Source: Lepidodermella squamata
Lineage: Eukaryota; Gastrotricha
Direction: 5' to 3'
Assembly (NCBI GenBank): GCA_047495785.1
Contig: JBLDXI010000003.1
Location: forward strand, 372,001-436,000
Length of the DNA: 64,000 nt
Numbering within the stretch: position 1 is the first letter of the stretch; each line of letters opens with the position of its first letter. The translations under genes were made by a program, and so were the position numbers. The notes under the pieces were generated by a model, which saw only the letters and a program-made list of their open reading frames with translations, did not search any database and was not told the DNA's origin. Shown here piece after piece: positions 11,424 to 23,393 of this stretch.

Positions 11424-12307
11424 ATGATGATTAAGAACTATGAACTGAAAGCTGTGGATTTAAAATTATGCATTTGGGTAATTTGCCTATGCCTTTGCCT
11501 GGGCATTTTTTTCTTCATTGTCATCTGCGATTTCCGCTTCTTCACGAGGGATCAGTCATCACAACCCTTCTTAGGTAACCGAGGTGAATCATTGCCCCCA
11601 CCAATACTGCTTCATCTCAATCACCTGGCCAACTCACCGTTCCAGTCCAAGTACAGCCAATTTTACGCGTCATCGATTTTGCACTTTGGAGATGTCACGC
11701 GGCTACAGCACGCTCTGCATCGAATTTTCAACAGAACGGCGGTGAATCTCAGCTCGTTGCGCATGGTTATTGTTGGCGAGTCGTCATCTGTACCACGTAG
11801 TCTCAAACTGGTTTGTGCTCAGTAATTTCAAACCAAACGCATCATTTAGTAGTGAGCATTTTTCACAGGAAGAGTCGGCGTTTCACTTGCTGTGCAATTG
11901 GCTGAATTCAACATTGCTTGAAATCGGTTTTCATGCAACTTGTGAAAATTACGCACTGGGAGCTACGCCAAGGTTTGATTTTCTAAGTTTAAAGTCTCTC
12001 ATGTAAATTCTCAATGTCAATACAGCATGTTTTTCGCCTACTGTCATTCGGCGCTATTCGACGCACGCGAAGTCGACGTGGTGCTGATTCAAGAGACATG
12101 GAACATTGACATCTCACCAAATGATGCTCGGGCGAGAGCAGCTCCCAGCCCAATCGGCCTTCTTATTGATTCGCTGCGCCGAATGAATCCTGCTATTCAA
12201 ATAATTATGTTCGACTTCCCAGATACAAGACCGTTAAGTCGACCATCAGCGCTCCCTCTTGATGGTAATTACGCCGTGAACGTTAAAGCTGCTAAGGAGT
12301 TTGATGT

Positions 12308-12998
12308 CGTCGTCGGCGCGCCAAAATCCCACTCGCGTTCGCGCGCATAATAATATATATACATAATCATAATATATACATAATATATAATATATGAGCA
12401 AGTACATGCAAGTACGCACGCTCAACGCCACCGTTTCGTCTTTGCGGGGCAGTTTTCGAACTCATATAGCTCAAAAATGAAGACGGTTACAGACAAACTT
12501 TTTCGGAGAAAAATGTACTTCTGGCTTTGCTCTACCTGACGATCGAAAAAAGTTATGGACGATCCGTGTTAGATTTTTGCACAAAAGACCCTGAAAGTAG
12601 GCACATGAAAGCTTGTTTCTCGTCACCGCTTCCACGATTGAACTCTGAGCTGAATGGAATACTTAACTTCACTTCTAGGAAAGATCATTTACGGCCGATA
12701 GTGACATTTCAGACCGTTAAATAACACGTCGTCAGAATCGCTAACAATTAATGCCCAGTAGGCAGCCTGCTACGACGGAAGGCAAGCTTGAAATGCTGTT
12801 CGAACACCTAAGTGGCATCATTTTCAAACTCTCCCATCTCTGAAACGGACACGGTAGCCCTATCATTGTTTCGTATCGCCTGATAGAGAAAAACAAAATT
12901 TACATGATTCTCAAATAAAATGCCCGCGCTACCGTCATTGTTTTCTAGCAATGGCGGTCCGAAAGGCATCGTCGTGTTGATGAGCTATGTGTTATCAG
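12308..12998 (+). repeat. Left inverted end of the foldback element
   Basis: Mirrors 16341-17031. It includes an AT dinucleotide-rich stretch near 12350-12400 and a conserved 65-codon ORF (12527-12724) that is identical in the other arm only because of the mirror; I do not regard it as a gene. Confidence 0.8.
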
Positions 12999-13753
12999 TG
13001 TTGCTTGCTCGGTTTGTACACAGGATAATAGCGGATCTCGCACTACGCAAGGCTTCTCTGTCTGAAGGTGCTTTCGATCTTTGTAGACGCCGGTCTCAAA
13101 ATAATATGGAGCGAGTTAAGCGAAACGTTAATTTGGTCCAGCACCATCTGCACAGTGCTGGATGGTCCTGGATTGATACAAACCCATGACATCACTGGTT
13201 GGAAAAATAAAATTGAATTGTCCTTGCAGTTCTGGAAGACAGCATTTGATCCCGTGTAGCCATTACACAACCATTAATTGATGGTCACCAGGCCGAGCAG
13301 CGTTGATTCGCCAGACAAGCAACCTTCACCTAGCTTGTTCTTCCTATCCATCTAGCAGTTGGCATTCGATGATGATATTGGCCTCATATCACTGGGGACG
13401 AAAAGCATGAACTTAGCCATATTTGTTATCGTAGCCTAAGTTCGTTGGCGTCGCGGCATTTTGCGGTAAGTATTATTTTCACCGCAGATCGCGATGCTTA
13501 GCAGTTGAAAAAGTTTAGCGGTAACGTAGCTATTTCGGTTCTACTTGATTCCTCTGTGTTTTCATACACTGGTTATCAAAATCAAACGTCGATGAGCACA
13601 ATAACAACGATAGTAGAACACTCGAACAGTGGCAAGATGAAGTTACCATAAGAGTAAAAATACGATAAAATTCAGTTCATGTCGCCAAAGAACTCCCACT
13701 TCGGAAAAGGTCCGACAGTATACACCAAGTACCGTTTTATTAAGAATCTTGGC

Positions 13754-14351
13754 CAGTGCGCGAAGTAGGATCCTCGAACTAGGGGGTGTTTCCAGGCCCA
13801 AATTTTATACTAAAGGGTCTCCTTGCGGAATGTTTGGGAAATTCCATGTTAGCCTTGAGAACTTACCTTGGTACGATACCCTGTGAGCGAACTTACCGTC
13901 AAAGTTACGTCCGAACAGCTACTTATGCCGCGACGGCTACGGCTTCCCATTGCCTTGTAATCTGTCCCGCAGATTTTTAACGCAGAATAAGAGCTAAATT
14001 GAGGTCATAAATGAAATCGAGATCATAGATTTGCTCAAAAAATACCTATTCCCGGCTGTTTGTGACCAGTTACATCCTGCATCACGATATCAAACGCAAG
14101 GCAGTACAGAATTGTTTAAAGTTGCAGGCTTCTCTGGCTTATCAAAACCATCCCCACCCTCCTCCCTCCCCCATCAGCATTCGATTCAAAGCCACTGTGG
14201 AGCGTGCAAAGATTAGGGACAGGGGCAGCGGGCAGTGTATGAAGTATGGGCCCGGTGAGACTACCTCCATAGTTTCAGATTCGAGAGGCCCTGGAAAGAC
14301 AGCCCGGAAATAAAATACCCTGATAGTATGAGGATCCTACTTCGAACACTG
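13754..14351. mobile_element. CAGTGCGCGAAGTA-family element nested in the foldback element
   Basis: It starts CAGTGCGCGAAGTAGGATCC and ends GGATCCTACTTCGAACACTG, imperfect inverted ends of about 22 bp. At about 0.6 kb it is the longest member of the family in the window. No coding sequence is evident. Confidence 0.55.
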
Positions 14352-14726
14352 AAGAGGAATTTCTTCTTGCTCTACCAAATGATTTACCCAAGGTTTCGCG
14401 GTGAGAGTTGGTGAAAGGCTGACGTGATTGAGGCGTTCTAAGGCAATTTCACATAGGACACGAATCGACGATACTCCAGATGACTAAAAGTTACTAATGC
14501 TCTCAACTTAATCGCGGATGTGTGTTGTCGTAAGTGTTGAGCTTGACCTGAATCCGCGCTCAAAATGTCCCATCGCAAGCCGTGTTCCGTGTTAAGCCGT
14601 GGTCCCCTTGTGTTGGCTTGACTTGACGAGAGAGTTGGCTTCGCTTCAGGGTACCTCAGCTTGTTCACGTGGCTTTCTGCGAGGAGCAAAGAGCTCACAA
14701 TTAGTGCACGTCTTATCCCTGCGAGA

Positions 14727-14878
14727 GAATGAAGTGGGATCCTCTAACCAGGGGGTATTTTTCAAGGTATTTTCAGGCCAGAATTCTGTGTCAAAAGCGC
14801 CCCCTGTAGTCTTTTTGGAGTCGCCACCTTGGCTTTGTAAAATGGGGCAACCCCATCCCCCGGTACGTCGCGCACTGC
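14727..14878. repeat. Second CAGTGCGCGAAGTA-family copy in the foldback element
   Basis: A degenerate left end (GAATGAAGTGGGATCCTC) and a right end GTACGTCGCGCACTG enclose about 150 bp whose middle (CCCCATCCCCC) matches the copies at 24.3 and 32.3 kb. Confidence 0.5.
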
Positions 14879-15772
14879 CTGCGATGTCCTCTGAACCTCT
14901 AAACTATGCTCTTGACTGGAGAGCCTTTCATCAGAGTTTCTTGACCAAGAAGTGTTCGATCAGCATTAGCGTCTTATTCGTAGTAAAGTTCCTCTCGGAC
15001 GATCTTTTTTGGTCGCTGGACGGCAAAGTGGACTTGTGGACCGCAACTTTTGGAGAATTTCCTAGCAGGGTTACAAGATTCGTTTCTTTCGGTGCTTTCG
15101 TTTCGGGTGTCTATCGAGTGCCTCCCCGCCGGTTCATGCTGTCAACAGATGGGACTTGACGGTAAGTCGCTTTGACATAATGGCCTTGACATGGCAAATG
15201 TCGAAGATAGCCCCGCTGTTCTCTTTTGAGCGGAGTACCGTTGGATATCACTAAAAAGGCAACGGTTTATGTCCATACTAGACGTTTATCGGTTTATCGG
15301 CAAAGATAATGGGAAAATTCGATGCTAAATGTTCAATTAAATTTCTATGACTCCACAGTTGAACAAATTGGATCAAAATGAATAAACTCATAGTCACAAG
15401 TTGCTTCTATACCGGCACTACGACGATAGTTACACGGGGTATCAGCGGGACATTAGACATTGGCATGGCAAAGTGATCCCACTTGACGGTGGCTAAAGCA
15501 GTGATTCTCCGATTACGAATACATCCAATTATTCTTCCTTTGTTGTTAATGTGGTAATGCGATGGTAATCATGCCAGGCCGAACCAGGAACCTGTCGATG
15601 TTTCCTGTCCAGCTCACGTGCAAATCATTTGACATCAGCAGCTCGCCACTTGGGTGATCCATAATCCTACAATTTTGAGCATTTCATAAGATTCTGCTTT
15701 TCCCATACCCACACTGACCCAGCGCATACCGAGGGCCATCAGCTTTTCCCCGCGTCGCCTGCTCGAGAAAAT

Positions 15773-15890
15773 TGCCCACAGAGAGCGAAGTACCGTTAGA
15801 GATGGTAGGGATCATCCCTACCACTTCAAGAGGCCCGCAAGGTGAACCCAGTCAAAGACCGAATGGGCACCCTTATCTCGATCCTAAACA
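15773..15890 (-). repeat. Reverse copy of the 9.1-kb intron repeat
   Basis: The reverse complement aligns with 9038-9157, including GGTAGGGATGATCCCTACC and CGCTCTCTG. Confidence 0.5.
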
Positions 15891-16340
15891 GTTCTGCAGT
15901 CCTACTACGCCTACACGTTTTTCATCTTTAAACGTTGATACCTTTTCCCTTTCAAGTAATCCCGCCGTCATCGATCGACCTAGATCCTAGTAGTTAGGGG
16001 CAAACGATTCGATTAGTGCTCATGAATTTTGAGTGCATGAGAGGCCCAAACGAGGGGTTTCAAGGTGTTGCTTTTTCGCTTTTTACGGTGGCCAAGGTTA
16101 ATCCTGGTAAAGCCTTGGTGAAGCCAAATGGTTGGTTCTGCTTGACTCTAAGGCGAGATGTGGAACTTACCTAGGGATGTTTTATTTTTCTTAGCCCATA
16201 GCTATTTAGCTGCAGCCCAGGCTAGAAGGTACTACGTCAATAACTAGCCATCCGGCCAGTCGCTATGATTCTGTACAGCAACCAATATTATAGAACATTG
16301 TTTGTGAAAGCCATATGGCTTTTATGATGCGGTCAATACT

Positions 16341-17031
16341 GATATAACACGTAGCTCATCAACACGACGATGCCTTTCGGACCGCCATTGCTAGAAAACA
16401 ATGACGGTAGCGCGGGCATTTTATTTGAGAATCATGTAAATTTTGTTTTTCTCTATCAGGCGATACGAAACAATGATAGGGCTACCGTGTCCGTTTCAGA
16501 GATGGGAGAGTTTGAAAATGATGCCACTTAGGTGTTCGAACAGCATTTCAAGCTTGCCTTCCGTCGTAGCAGGCTGCCTACTGGGCATTAATTGTTAGCG
16601 ATTCTGACGACGTGTTATTTAACGGTCTGAAATGTCACTATCGGCCGTAAATGATCTTTCCTAGAAGTGAAGTTAAGTATTCCATTCAGCTCAGAGTTCA
16701 ATCGTGGAAGCGGTGACGAGAAACAAGCTTTCATGTGCCTACTTTCAGGGTCTTTTGTGCAAAAATCTAACACGGATCGTCCATAACTTTTTTCGATCGT
16801 CAGGTAGAGCAAAGCCAGAAGTACATTTTTCTCCGAAAAAGTTTGTCTGTAACCGTCTTCATTTTTGAGCTATATGAGTTCGAAAACTGCCCCGCAAAGA
16901 CGAAACGGTGGCGTTGAGCGTGCGTACTTGCATGTACTTGCTCATATATTATATATTATGTATATATTATGATTATGTATATATATTATTATGCGCGCGA
17001 ACGCGAGTGGGATTTTGGCGCGCCGACGACG
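16341..17031 (-). repeat. Right inverted end of the foldback element
   Basis: Reverse complement of 12308-12998 with very few visible differences, the first ones near 16350. Near-identity suggests a recent insertion or ongoing homogenisation. Confidence 0.8.
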
Positions 17032-18039
17032 ATGTTCCTTTGATCGGAACAATTGGAATTACGACTAATTATCCAAAGTGGACTGAAAATGTAACAGTGC
17101 CCAGGGAAATATTTTCAGGTCTGTTTCAATGGTTCGATATCCTTTTTATGATTAAATATCAGATTCAAGCTTGTCACGCCAAGTTGAAAGTTTATTCGAT
17201 TTCTTTCAGGTTACTACGTTGCCAACGACACGCTCCATCCAGGAATTCACACGCATGCTATGCTCGCAGAATATCTGGTCTATTTTTTCAAGCAAACAGT
17301 TCGAAGCATGATAGCATCAGCGAAGATCCCAACAGCTAAACCTTGGGCATTCAAGACAAGCGTATCAGCCGAGTGCTTTTTGGACTACGATTACCAAGGA
17401 CGGAGCAGCAATCGGTCAGGTTTCGTCGCCCCGCTCACTGCAAAGAGGCAAGCTGTTGAAGAGAACTGGCTCTCGTTCTTTATCTTCGGGCCTGGGGATT
17501 CGTTGAGATTCAACTTGACAGCTTCTACTAAAATTATCAAGAATTGCTGTCCAACCATGAACTCGGGATGTTGCTACCTGCCACGATTTGGAATAAGGCA
17601 TCGAATGGTGACTAATGCGAAGATAGTCCGAACAACTTATGTAGTGAGCGCGACTGCATATTTCACGAATGGCGCCCGGTTTACGATGAATCAAACGATT
17701 TTATCCAAAAATAAAATTCATACAGTCCCGACGTCTGATGAAGACGCTCACATGCAAGTGCCCTGCTCTGAGGTTGAAGGCTTGACTATTAACAATGCTG
17801 ATGTTGTGTTGGAGTCTGCGAAAGCTAATCGCTACAGAACACGTGTCAACGGATTGATTTTGATTTACAAATGCTGAAACAATCGTGATTTGCATAGTGA
17901 TTTTTTGGTTTGACAATACTGTTTAGCTTCGTGGCTTTTGAATGGATAACTCAATGACATTTCTTTCTAATAGCAGGAAGCATATATTTTTTATATTTTA
18001 AATCTTATTATTCGGCTATCGACAGTCAAAGCCCTGCCT

Positions 18040-18300
18040 GGTGTTATGATAATGGCTGTCGTTGCCGGCCGCGGCTTCGGCAGCCCGATGGCTAAATTCA
18101 AGCCGCACAGATCGCTTGATTTTCGCAGTCATAATTGTTACATTAACATTCGTTGTTGCGCTGGCGGCAATTTTAAATATGCCAAATTCAAATTCAAATT
18201 CTACGGGTAGAACGCGACTTTCTGATTCAGAGAACACCGTTCTTAACTTCGAAAATCTGTTGGTCTGCCTACCGCATGTTTCATCTTATTGCTCGCCTTA
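18040..18300 (+). pseudogene. Relic of the 5' part of the seven-TM receptor
   Basis: The DNA aligns with the start of the receptor at 20814: both contain GGATAATGG/GATAATGG, CCGCGG, then T-D-R-L-I and a first membrane segment, then a degraded N-L-L-x-C-L-P. The frame is lost between blocks and nothing follows. It is a truncated duplicate lying between SGNH copies 2 and 3. Confidence 0.6.
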
Positions 18301-18452
18301 GAGAATTATTTACCGTTGATGGAACATTTTTTTGACTTCTCCATTCTTCTCCACTCATTCATTATTTAGTTTTGCGTAAAGTAGCCGCACGTGTATTGAT
18401 TTTTAGGAATGATTAACCTTATCATTCATTCATCATTTTTATATTGAAAAAA

Positions 18453-20225
18453 ATGACTGAGGATTCTGATTCCAAAGTTTTGAATGCGAAATTCTGCCTT
18501 TGGGAAATTTTTTTATGCTTTTTTCTTGGCATTGCTTTGTTCATTGCAATCTATGATTCCCGCTGCTCGACGAGGGAATCTTCTTCAGAACCTTTATTAG
18601 GTCACCGGGGCGAAACATTGCCTTCTGACATTCTGCTTTATCTAAATCACGTTGCCAACTCACCGTTTCAGTCAAAGTACAGCCAATTCCACGCGTCATC
18701 AATGTTGCACTTTGGAGATGTCACGCGGCTCCAGAACGCCTTGTATCGAGTTTTTAACCGATCGGCGCCTGATTTTTTGCGCCTGGCAATTATTGGCGAG
18801 TCCTCATCTGTACCTCACGGTGTCGAAAGGGTTAGTTTCTTCGTTATCACTTTACTGTTTTACGAGCTTTTTTCTCAGCATGAGGCAGCTTTTTACTTGC
18901 TGTGCCAATGGCTCAATTCAACTTTGCTTGAAATTGGGTTTAATGTATCATGTAAAAATTACGCTATAGGAGCTACACCCAAGTAAGACAGTCTGATAAT
19001 ATTCCTTAGGTTGCCTACAATCTTGAATTTGTGTAGCAAGGTTTTCGCCTACTGTCATGCTGCGTTATTTGATGCTCGTGAATTCGACGTTGTGCTGATT
19101 CAAGAGACGTGGAACACTGACATCCCGTTAACGCAATCGAACAAAACCCCCATTCCAGTTGGCATGTTGATCGATTCCCTTCGCCGAGCAAATCCCACTG
19201 TTCAAATCATCATGTTCGACTTCCCAGAAACTCGGGCAATAAGCTTCGGCCGAAAGACGCCTCCTGATAGCAACTACGACGTAAACAAGCAAGCTGCTGA
19301 GTTGTATGATGTACCATTGATCGGGACCGCTGGAATTACGGTCAATGATCCTAATTGGAATGCAAATCTTACAGTGCCGAGGAAACTATTCTCAGGTATG
19401 TTTTCATCGCAAAAATTAAAAAATCTAGAATGCAGAAAAGGTCGTGCTCTAATTCCTTCTAAACATTTAGTGAAATAATCTCCTCCGTAAATTTCCGCCA
19501 ATGCAAAATGGCTCAATTTTTCCTACAGTGAACATATTCTCTAACCTCTGACAGGTTACTACGTCGCACACGACAACCTTCATCCTGGAATTCACACGCA
19601 TGCTATGCTAGCTGAATATTTGGTCCACTTTTTCAAGCTAACAGTGCGAAACCTAATAGAATCAAGAAAGATTCCAATACTTGTCCCTTTGAACTTCAAG
19701 ACTAGCGTATCAGCCGAGTGCTTTTTCGACTACAAAGAGCACGAAGGTCGAAGTAGCAATCGGTCAGGTTTCGTCGCCCCGCTACGTGCGAAAAGGGGAT
19801 CCGAGTGTCGCGATTGGCTGCCTCATTTCCGACTCGCGCCGAGGGAATTCCTGAAATTCAGCTTGACAAACCTCGCTGCAAAAATTCAGAACTGCTGTCC
19901 AAACGCGACGTTGAGTTGTTGTTACCTGCCTCGATTTGGAATGATTCATCGAACGTACTCGAAAATGAAGGTAGTCAAATCGACTTATGTCGTAAAGTCG
20001 ACGATCTCACTCGCAGATGGAGCGAGTTATTCGGTGAATCAAACAATTTTATCCAGGGGTAGACTGCGTATGGTTTCTATGGCTGATGAAGACGCTCACT
20101 TTCAGGTGCCCTGCTCAAAGGCTGAAGGCCTGACGATTACAAATGCTGCGATTGTTCTGGAGTCGTCAAAAGCTAATCACTACAAAACACTTGTAAACGG
20201 CATGATGGCTATATATAAATGCTGA
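18453..20225 (+). CDS. SGNH-hydrolase-like type II membrane protein, copy 3
   Basis: Exons 18453-18830, 18879-18982, 19037-19395 and 19555-20225 give 503 residues with no break. Structure is as in copy 1: membrane anchor at about 14-34, I-G-E-S-S-S-V-P-H-G-V, Q-E-T-W-N, H-D-N-L-H-P-G-I, Cys pairs C-C-P-N and S-C-C-Y-L-P, and a terminal Y-K-C. Exon 2 has the same 104-nt length as in the other copies. All catalytic-type residues are kept, so this copy looks functional. It is more diverged from copies 1 and 2 than they are from each other. Confidence 0.7.
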
Positions 20226-20813
20226 AAATGCCAGAAATAAACGATCATAAAGTATATAGTGTGATTCACGGTAGAATGACGTTATACAACTCTGGTTGTT
20301 AGCTTGCGAATTCGATGGTCAAGTGCCTCTTTTCAAGCAGGCGTGAAATTTAGATGGTCAAGAACCTCTTTTTAAGCAGGCGTAAAATTAGAAATAAATA
20401 AAAGAGAATAAAAGAGAAAACTGAACCTAAACCAATTGCTGGAACCGCAATTCCAGTTGATAAATTCATAACCTTGAGTTCCCTTATATATCTTGATATA
20501 TTCCCTTTGAAATCATTGAAATGCATTGATTGCAGCCGATTTAAGGTTAGATACAAGTATATTATATACAGGCGTCTAAAACTTTTATGATGCATTTCCT
20601 AAACAACCAGACACTGTTACTGAAAGGGAACACAACGGCGGTAATTTGATATGATACGCTCATTCAGTGACATTTCCCCAGCCGAGCATTGACTCTAGGT
20701 TCAAGCTTTTAAAAAAGAATTGCCGCTCAACTTCCGGCACCTAAGTAATGGTTTGTAAATACATATCTCCAACTGTCCAGGGAGATAATAAGTACTGATC
20801 GCGGATCTTTGAA

Positions 20814-22069
20814 ATGGTGAATAAAACCCTACCTGGCGTGTGGATAATGGCCCTGGTTCCAGGCCGCGGATGCGACAGCCCGAGACCCTACTTCATCGGT
20901 AATTTACACGACCTAGATTCGAGCTACACAGATCGCTTGATCTATGCAAGCATAATCGGTTCGCTCACCTTTCTTGTCGCAGCGACAGCAGTTTTCAACG
21001 TAGTTGTCTATCACAAGCGACAGGTGAAGCGCGATTTTCTGATATTAACGGCGATTCTGAGCTTCAGCAATCTGCTTTTCTGCCTGCCATTTTTCGGCGG
21101 ACTGCTCGTAACGTTAAGGACCGGGTTCTGGGAAGCCGACTACTACTCCTGCGCTGCTGTGTTCTGGATAACCTTCACATTTGGAATGCTGAGCCTTTTC
21201 GATATGCTTCTCATTAGCTACGAAAGGCGGTTATGCATAATGTCAAACAATCCGAAATCTCTGCCGAACACAAAAAGTGTAAATTTTGCTACAAAGTTTC
21301 ACGAATAATTAAAATTCAGATTTCAGATTCTTGGCTTGACAGCTGGCGTCATTTTCCTTAGTGCTATGATGTGGTTTACACTAACGGTTTATCCGTTTCA
21401 AAGTTTCAGCATGCAGTACATCAGCGTTCCTGAGATAGAAAACGGAACCGCTAAAGCTTACTGCTCTCAGTTCGACTATCGACTAGTAGGAGGGCTGGAT
21501 TCGTCCATTTTAATAACAGCTTACATTGGGGGCGGTCTCATATTCATCGATATCGGCCTAACCTACAATTATTGGTGAAATATTTACTTAATATTCAGTT
21601 GTCTATAATTTTCTTCCGATTTTATAGGGTCATTTTCTCGAAATTTCGGACTATGACCGAACCAAGTGGATTGTCTTCGAGCATCACGCAGATTATGAGT
21701 TCGAGAATTCGCAACGACTGGAGGAAACGCGAGATTTTCATCGTGAAGCAGTCTATCGTGTCTTTTGTTCTGTTTGTGATTTTTCACATCCCCTTGTCGT
21801 TTTCATTCTTTACGATGGTGATCTACGATGGCGCTGGCCCCTCACTGCAAACTGCTTGGACGCATAAAATTGCATGTTTTTGTGTGATGTTTCAGATGGC
21901 CATCACTCCGTTGATTCTCAGCTTGCGACCCGGGTTCGTCAATGACGCGAAAGCGATTGTGCTACAAATTCTTCGGATTGGAACGTCTGTTGGACCAGTG
22001 ATTATCGATCGAATTTCAGTACCGTCTACAAAAATAAGCCGGTCATCGAGCACCCGAACCTTGGAATGA
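20814..22069 (+). CDS. Rhodopsin-like seven-transmembrane receptor
   Basis: Exons 20814-21278, 21327-21574 and 21628-22069 join in phases 0 and 2 to give 384 residues. Seven hydrophobic segments can be placed: TM1 about 43-66, TM2 78-103, TM3 113-137, TM4 156-176, TM5 208-230, TM6 in the V-K-Q-S-I-V-S-F stretch and TM7 ending T-P-L-I-L-S-L. The end of TM3 reads S-Y-E-R-R in place of D/E-R-Y, and TM7 lacks a standard NPxxY, so this is a divergent, probably lineage-specific receptor. The ligand is unknown. The C-terminal tail is short and Ser-rich. A broken duplicate of its first exon lies at 18.0-18.3 kb. Confidence 0.65.
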
Positions 22070-22500
22070 GCGGTATGTGTCGCCCAAGCAGCAAACTAGA
22101 AAAAGACAAGAAAGTTTAGTTTGCGAGTCAATAATCGAAATGCATAAAAGGATGTTCAGCTATACACTTACATCGTGTGATAAAATTGTCTAGTCGAAAT
22201 TTCCGGAAGTTGTATTCTCATAAAGTAACGTCTAGATCTATCGACCGGCGTAAAAAGCGGGTCCTGGAAATCAGAAGAAATTTCTGCACTATTTGTTTGT
22301 GGACAGAACTACTCCATATCAAATCCTACAATGCTTAATCATAATACAGTTCAACAACGGAAAAACTGGTGATTTCTTTCAAAATTGACTGAAATGGCAG
22401 TAAATTTTGAGTTACTAAATACTAAAATGTTGTTAACATTATTTAGGAAGTGACGCGTTTTAAATAGATGTTTAGATTTTAGATAGAGAGTTGGTGCGAA
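22070..22500. other. Spacer, nothing seen
   Basis: AT-rich sequence between the receptor and the retrotransposon relic. No ORF or RNA signal recognised. Confidence 0.5.
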
Positions 22501-22850
22501 TTGCCTGAAAAAGGGCAAGGTGTAAGTCAGTTCGCTGACTTTCCGGCTGGAAACGACTGGATCTCAAACAAAACTGGATTATCGACTTCAGAATGGACAA
22601 CGGCCATCAAATTCTCGACGAACTGTGCCGACGTTGCAGCCGCTCATGGTGGAAACAAGCCCCTTAACACTATCCGGTGTCGCTTACGGTGATGCCGAAA
22701 AAGAAACCCTCGCTCATGTGTTAGGCGCTTGTAAGCACAATAGCTTCCTCATCAACAAACGGCACAACACTGTCCGCAGAATGATTGCTAACGCATTCAG
22801 AAGTCAAGGACACCGGGTGTATGAAGAAGGCCACTTATTACATTATTACT
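22501..22850 (+). pseudogene. C-terminal relic of an R2-like non-LTR retrotransposon
   Basis: Two overlapping frames together read as the end of a type-1/R2-like element polyprotein: T-I-R-C-R-x-R/C, then E-T-L-A-H-V-L-G-A-C, then R-H-N-x-V-R-R-M-I-A and V-Y-E-E-G-H. This is the CCHC-like knuckle region that follows the reverse transcriptase. A frameshift near 22685 breaks it and there is no reverse transcriptase upstream. An ATT/ACTT simple repeat follows (about 22838-22880), as at the 3' tail of such elements. Confidence 0.65.
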
Positions 22851-23393
22851 TATTACTTATTACACTTATTACATTGCTTATTAGCGTCTTGAATTGATTG
22901 TTACCGAAATGGAATTTGTCGGAGACAAGATCGTAAGTCTTTCTCAATTGTTTAGAACCCTTTTTTACCGAAAAAATCATAAAAAATTGAATCGAATACC
23001 CAACGAACATCCTTGTTGTTCTCAACCGACCTGAAAACAATCCTGGTTGGCTTCCTGGTCGAGTGACTGATTGACCGCGATTGGTTCGCGAGGTGTGGAG
23101 ATCTCGCACGTTGTAATTGTAACAGCTTTATAACTTCTGTTTTCGGCGGATTTTATTTGCTACTAGGCCGCCCTCGCTAGTCCTCATAGTCTTCAGATAA
23201 GCTAAAAGTCCTCCATTTTTATTTCGAGCTCCTTCCAAGATAAATCTTTTACAATGATCTGAACATGGGTGAATTCATTGATGAGCCAACTCAGAAAACA
23301 AGTTTTCAAATAAATAGCAGTTGCTGAAAACTATGAAATCGAAGCTAAGCTGAAAAATGTCAGAATGGAGTGATTAATAGCCTGATGCTGTTC
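22851..23393. other. Spacer, nothing seen beyond a simple repeat
   Basis: A run of TTACTTATTAC units to about 22880 is followed by sequence without credible ORFs up to the ankyrin reading frame. Confidence 0.4.

Larger units (their letters stand above)
12308..17031. mobile_element. 4.7-kb foldback element with long inverted ends
   Basis: The element begins CGTCGTCGGCGCGCC and ends with its reverse complement, flanked by ATGT on each side (12304-12307 and 17032-17035), a 4-bp target duplication. The inverted ends match base for base at mirrored coordinates (sum 29339) for about 690 bp and then diverge near 13000 and 16340. The 3.3-kb middle contains smaller repeats and no recognisable transposase; the longest ORF (14599-15159) resembles nothing I know. 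This is the structure of a non-autonomous foldback-type element. Confidence 0.85.
11424..17877 (+). pseudogene. SGNH-hydrolase-like copy 2, split by a 4.7-kb insertion
   Basis: Exons follow copy 1: 11424-11810, 11869-11972, 12026-12307 | insertion | 17036-17118, 17210-17877. Exon lengths of the first two (387 and 104 nt) equal those of copy 1. The insertion falls inside exon 3 at a G-A-T-G-T codon pair; removing it and one copy of the ATGT duplication restores the frame of the family without another break. The catalytic region is altered: the usual P-H-G-V after the Ser block reads P-R-S-L, and the final block is N-D-T-L-H-P-G. As assembled the gene cannot give a full-length protein unless the element is excised or spliced out. 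Confidence 0.75.

Noticed and set aside
12527-12724. 65-codon ORF conserved at 16615-16812 on the other strand
   Set aside because: Identity is explained by the inverted ends of the foldback element, and the peptide resembles nothing.
14599-15159. 186-residue ORF in the middle of the foldback element as a transposase
   Set aside because: No acidic triad, zinc finger or family motif is visible; it crosses a nested MITE.
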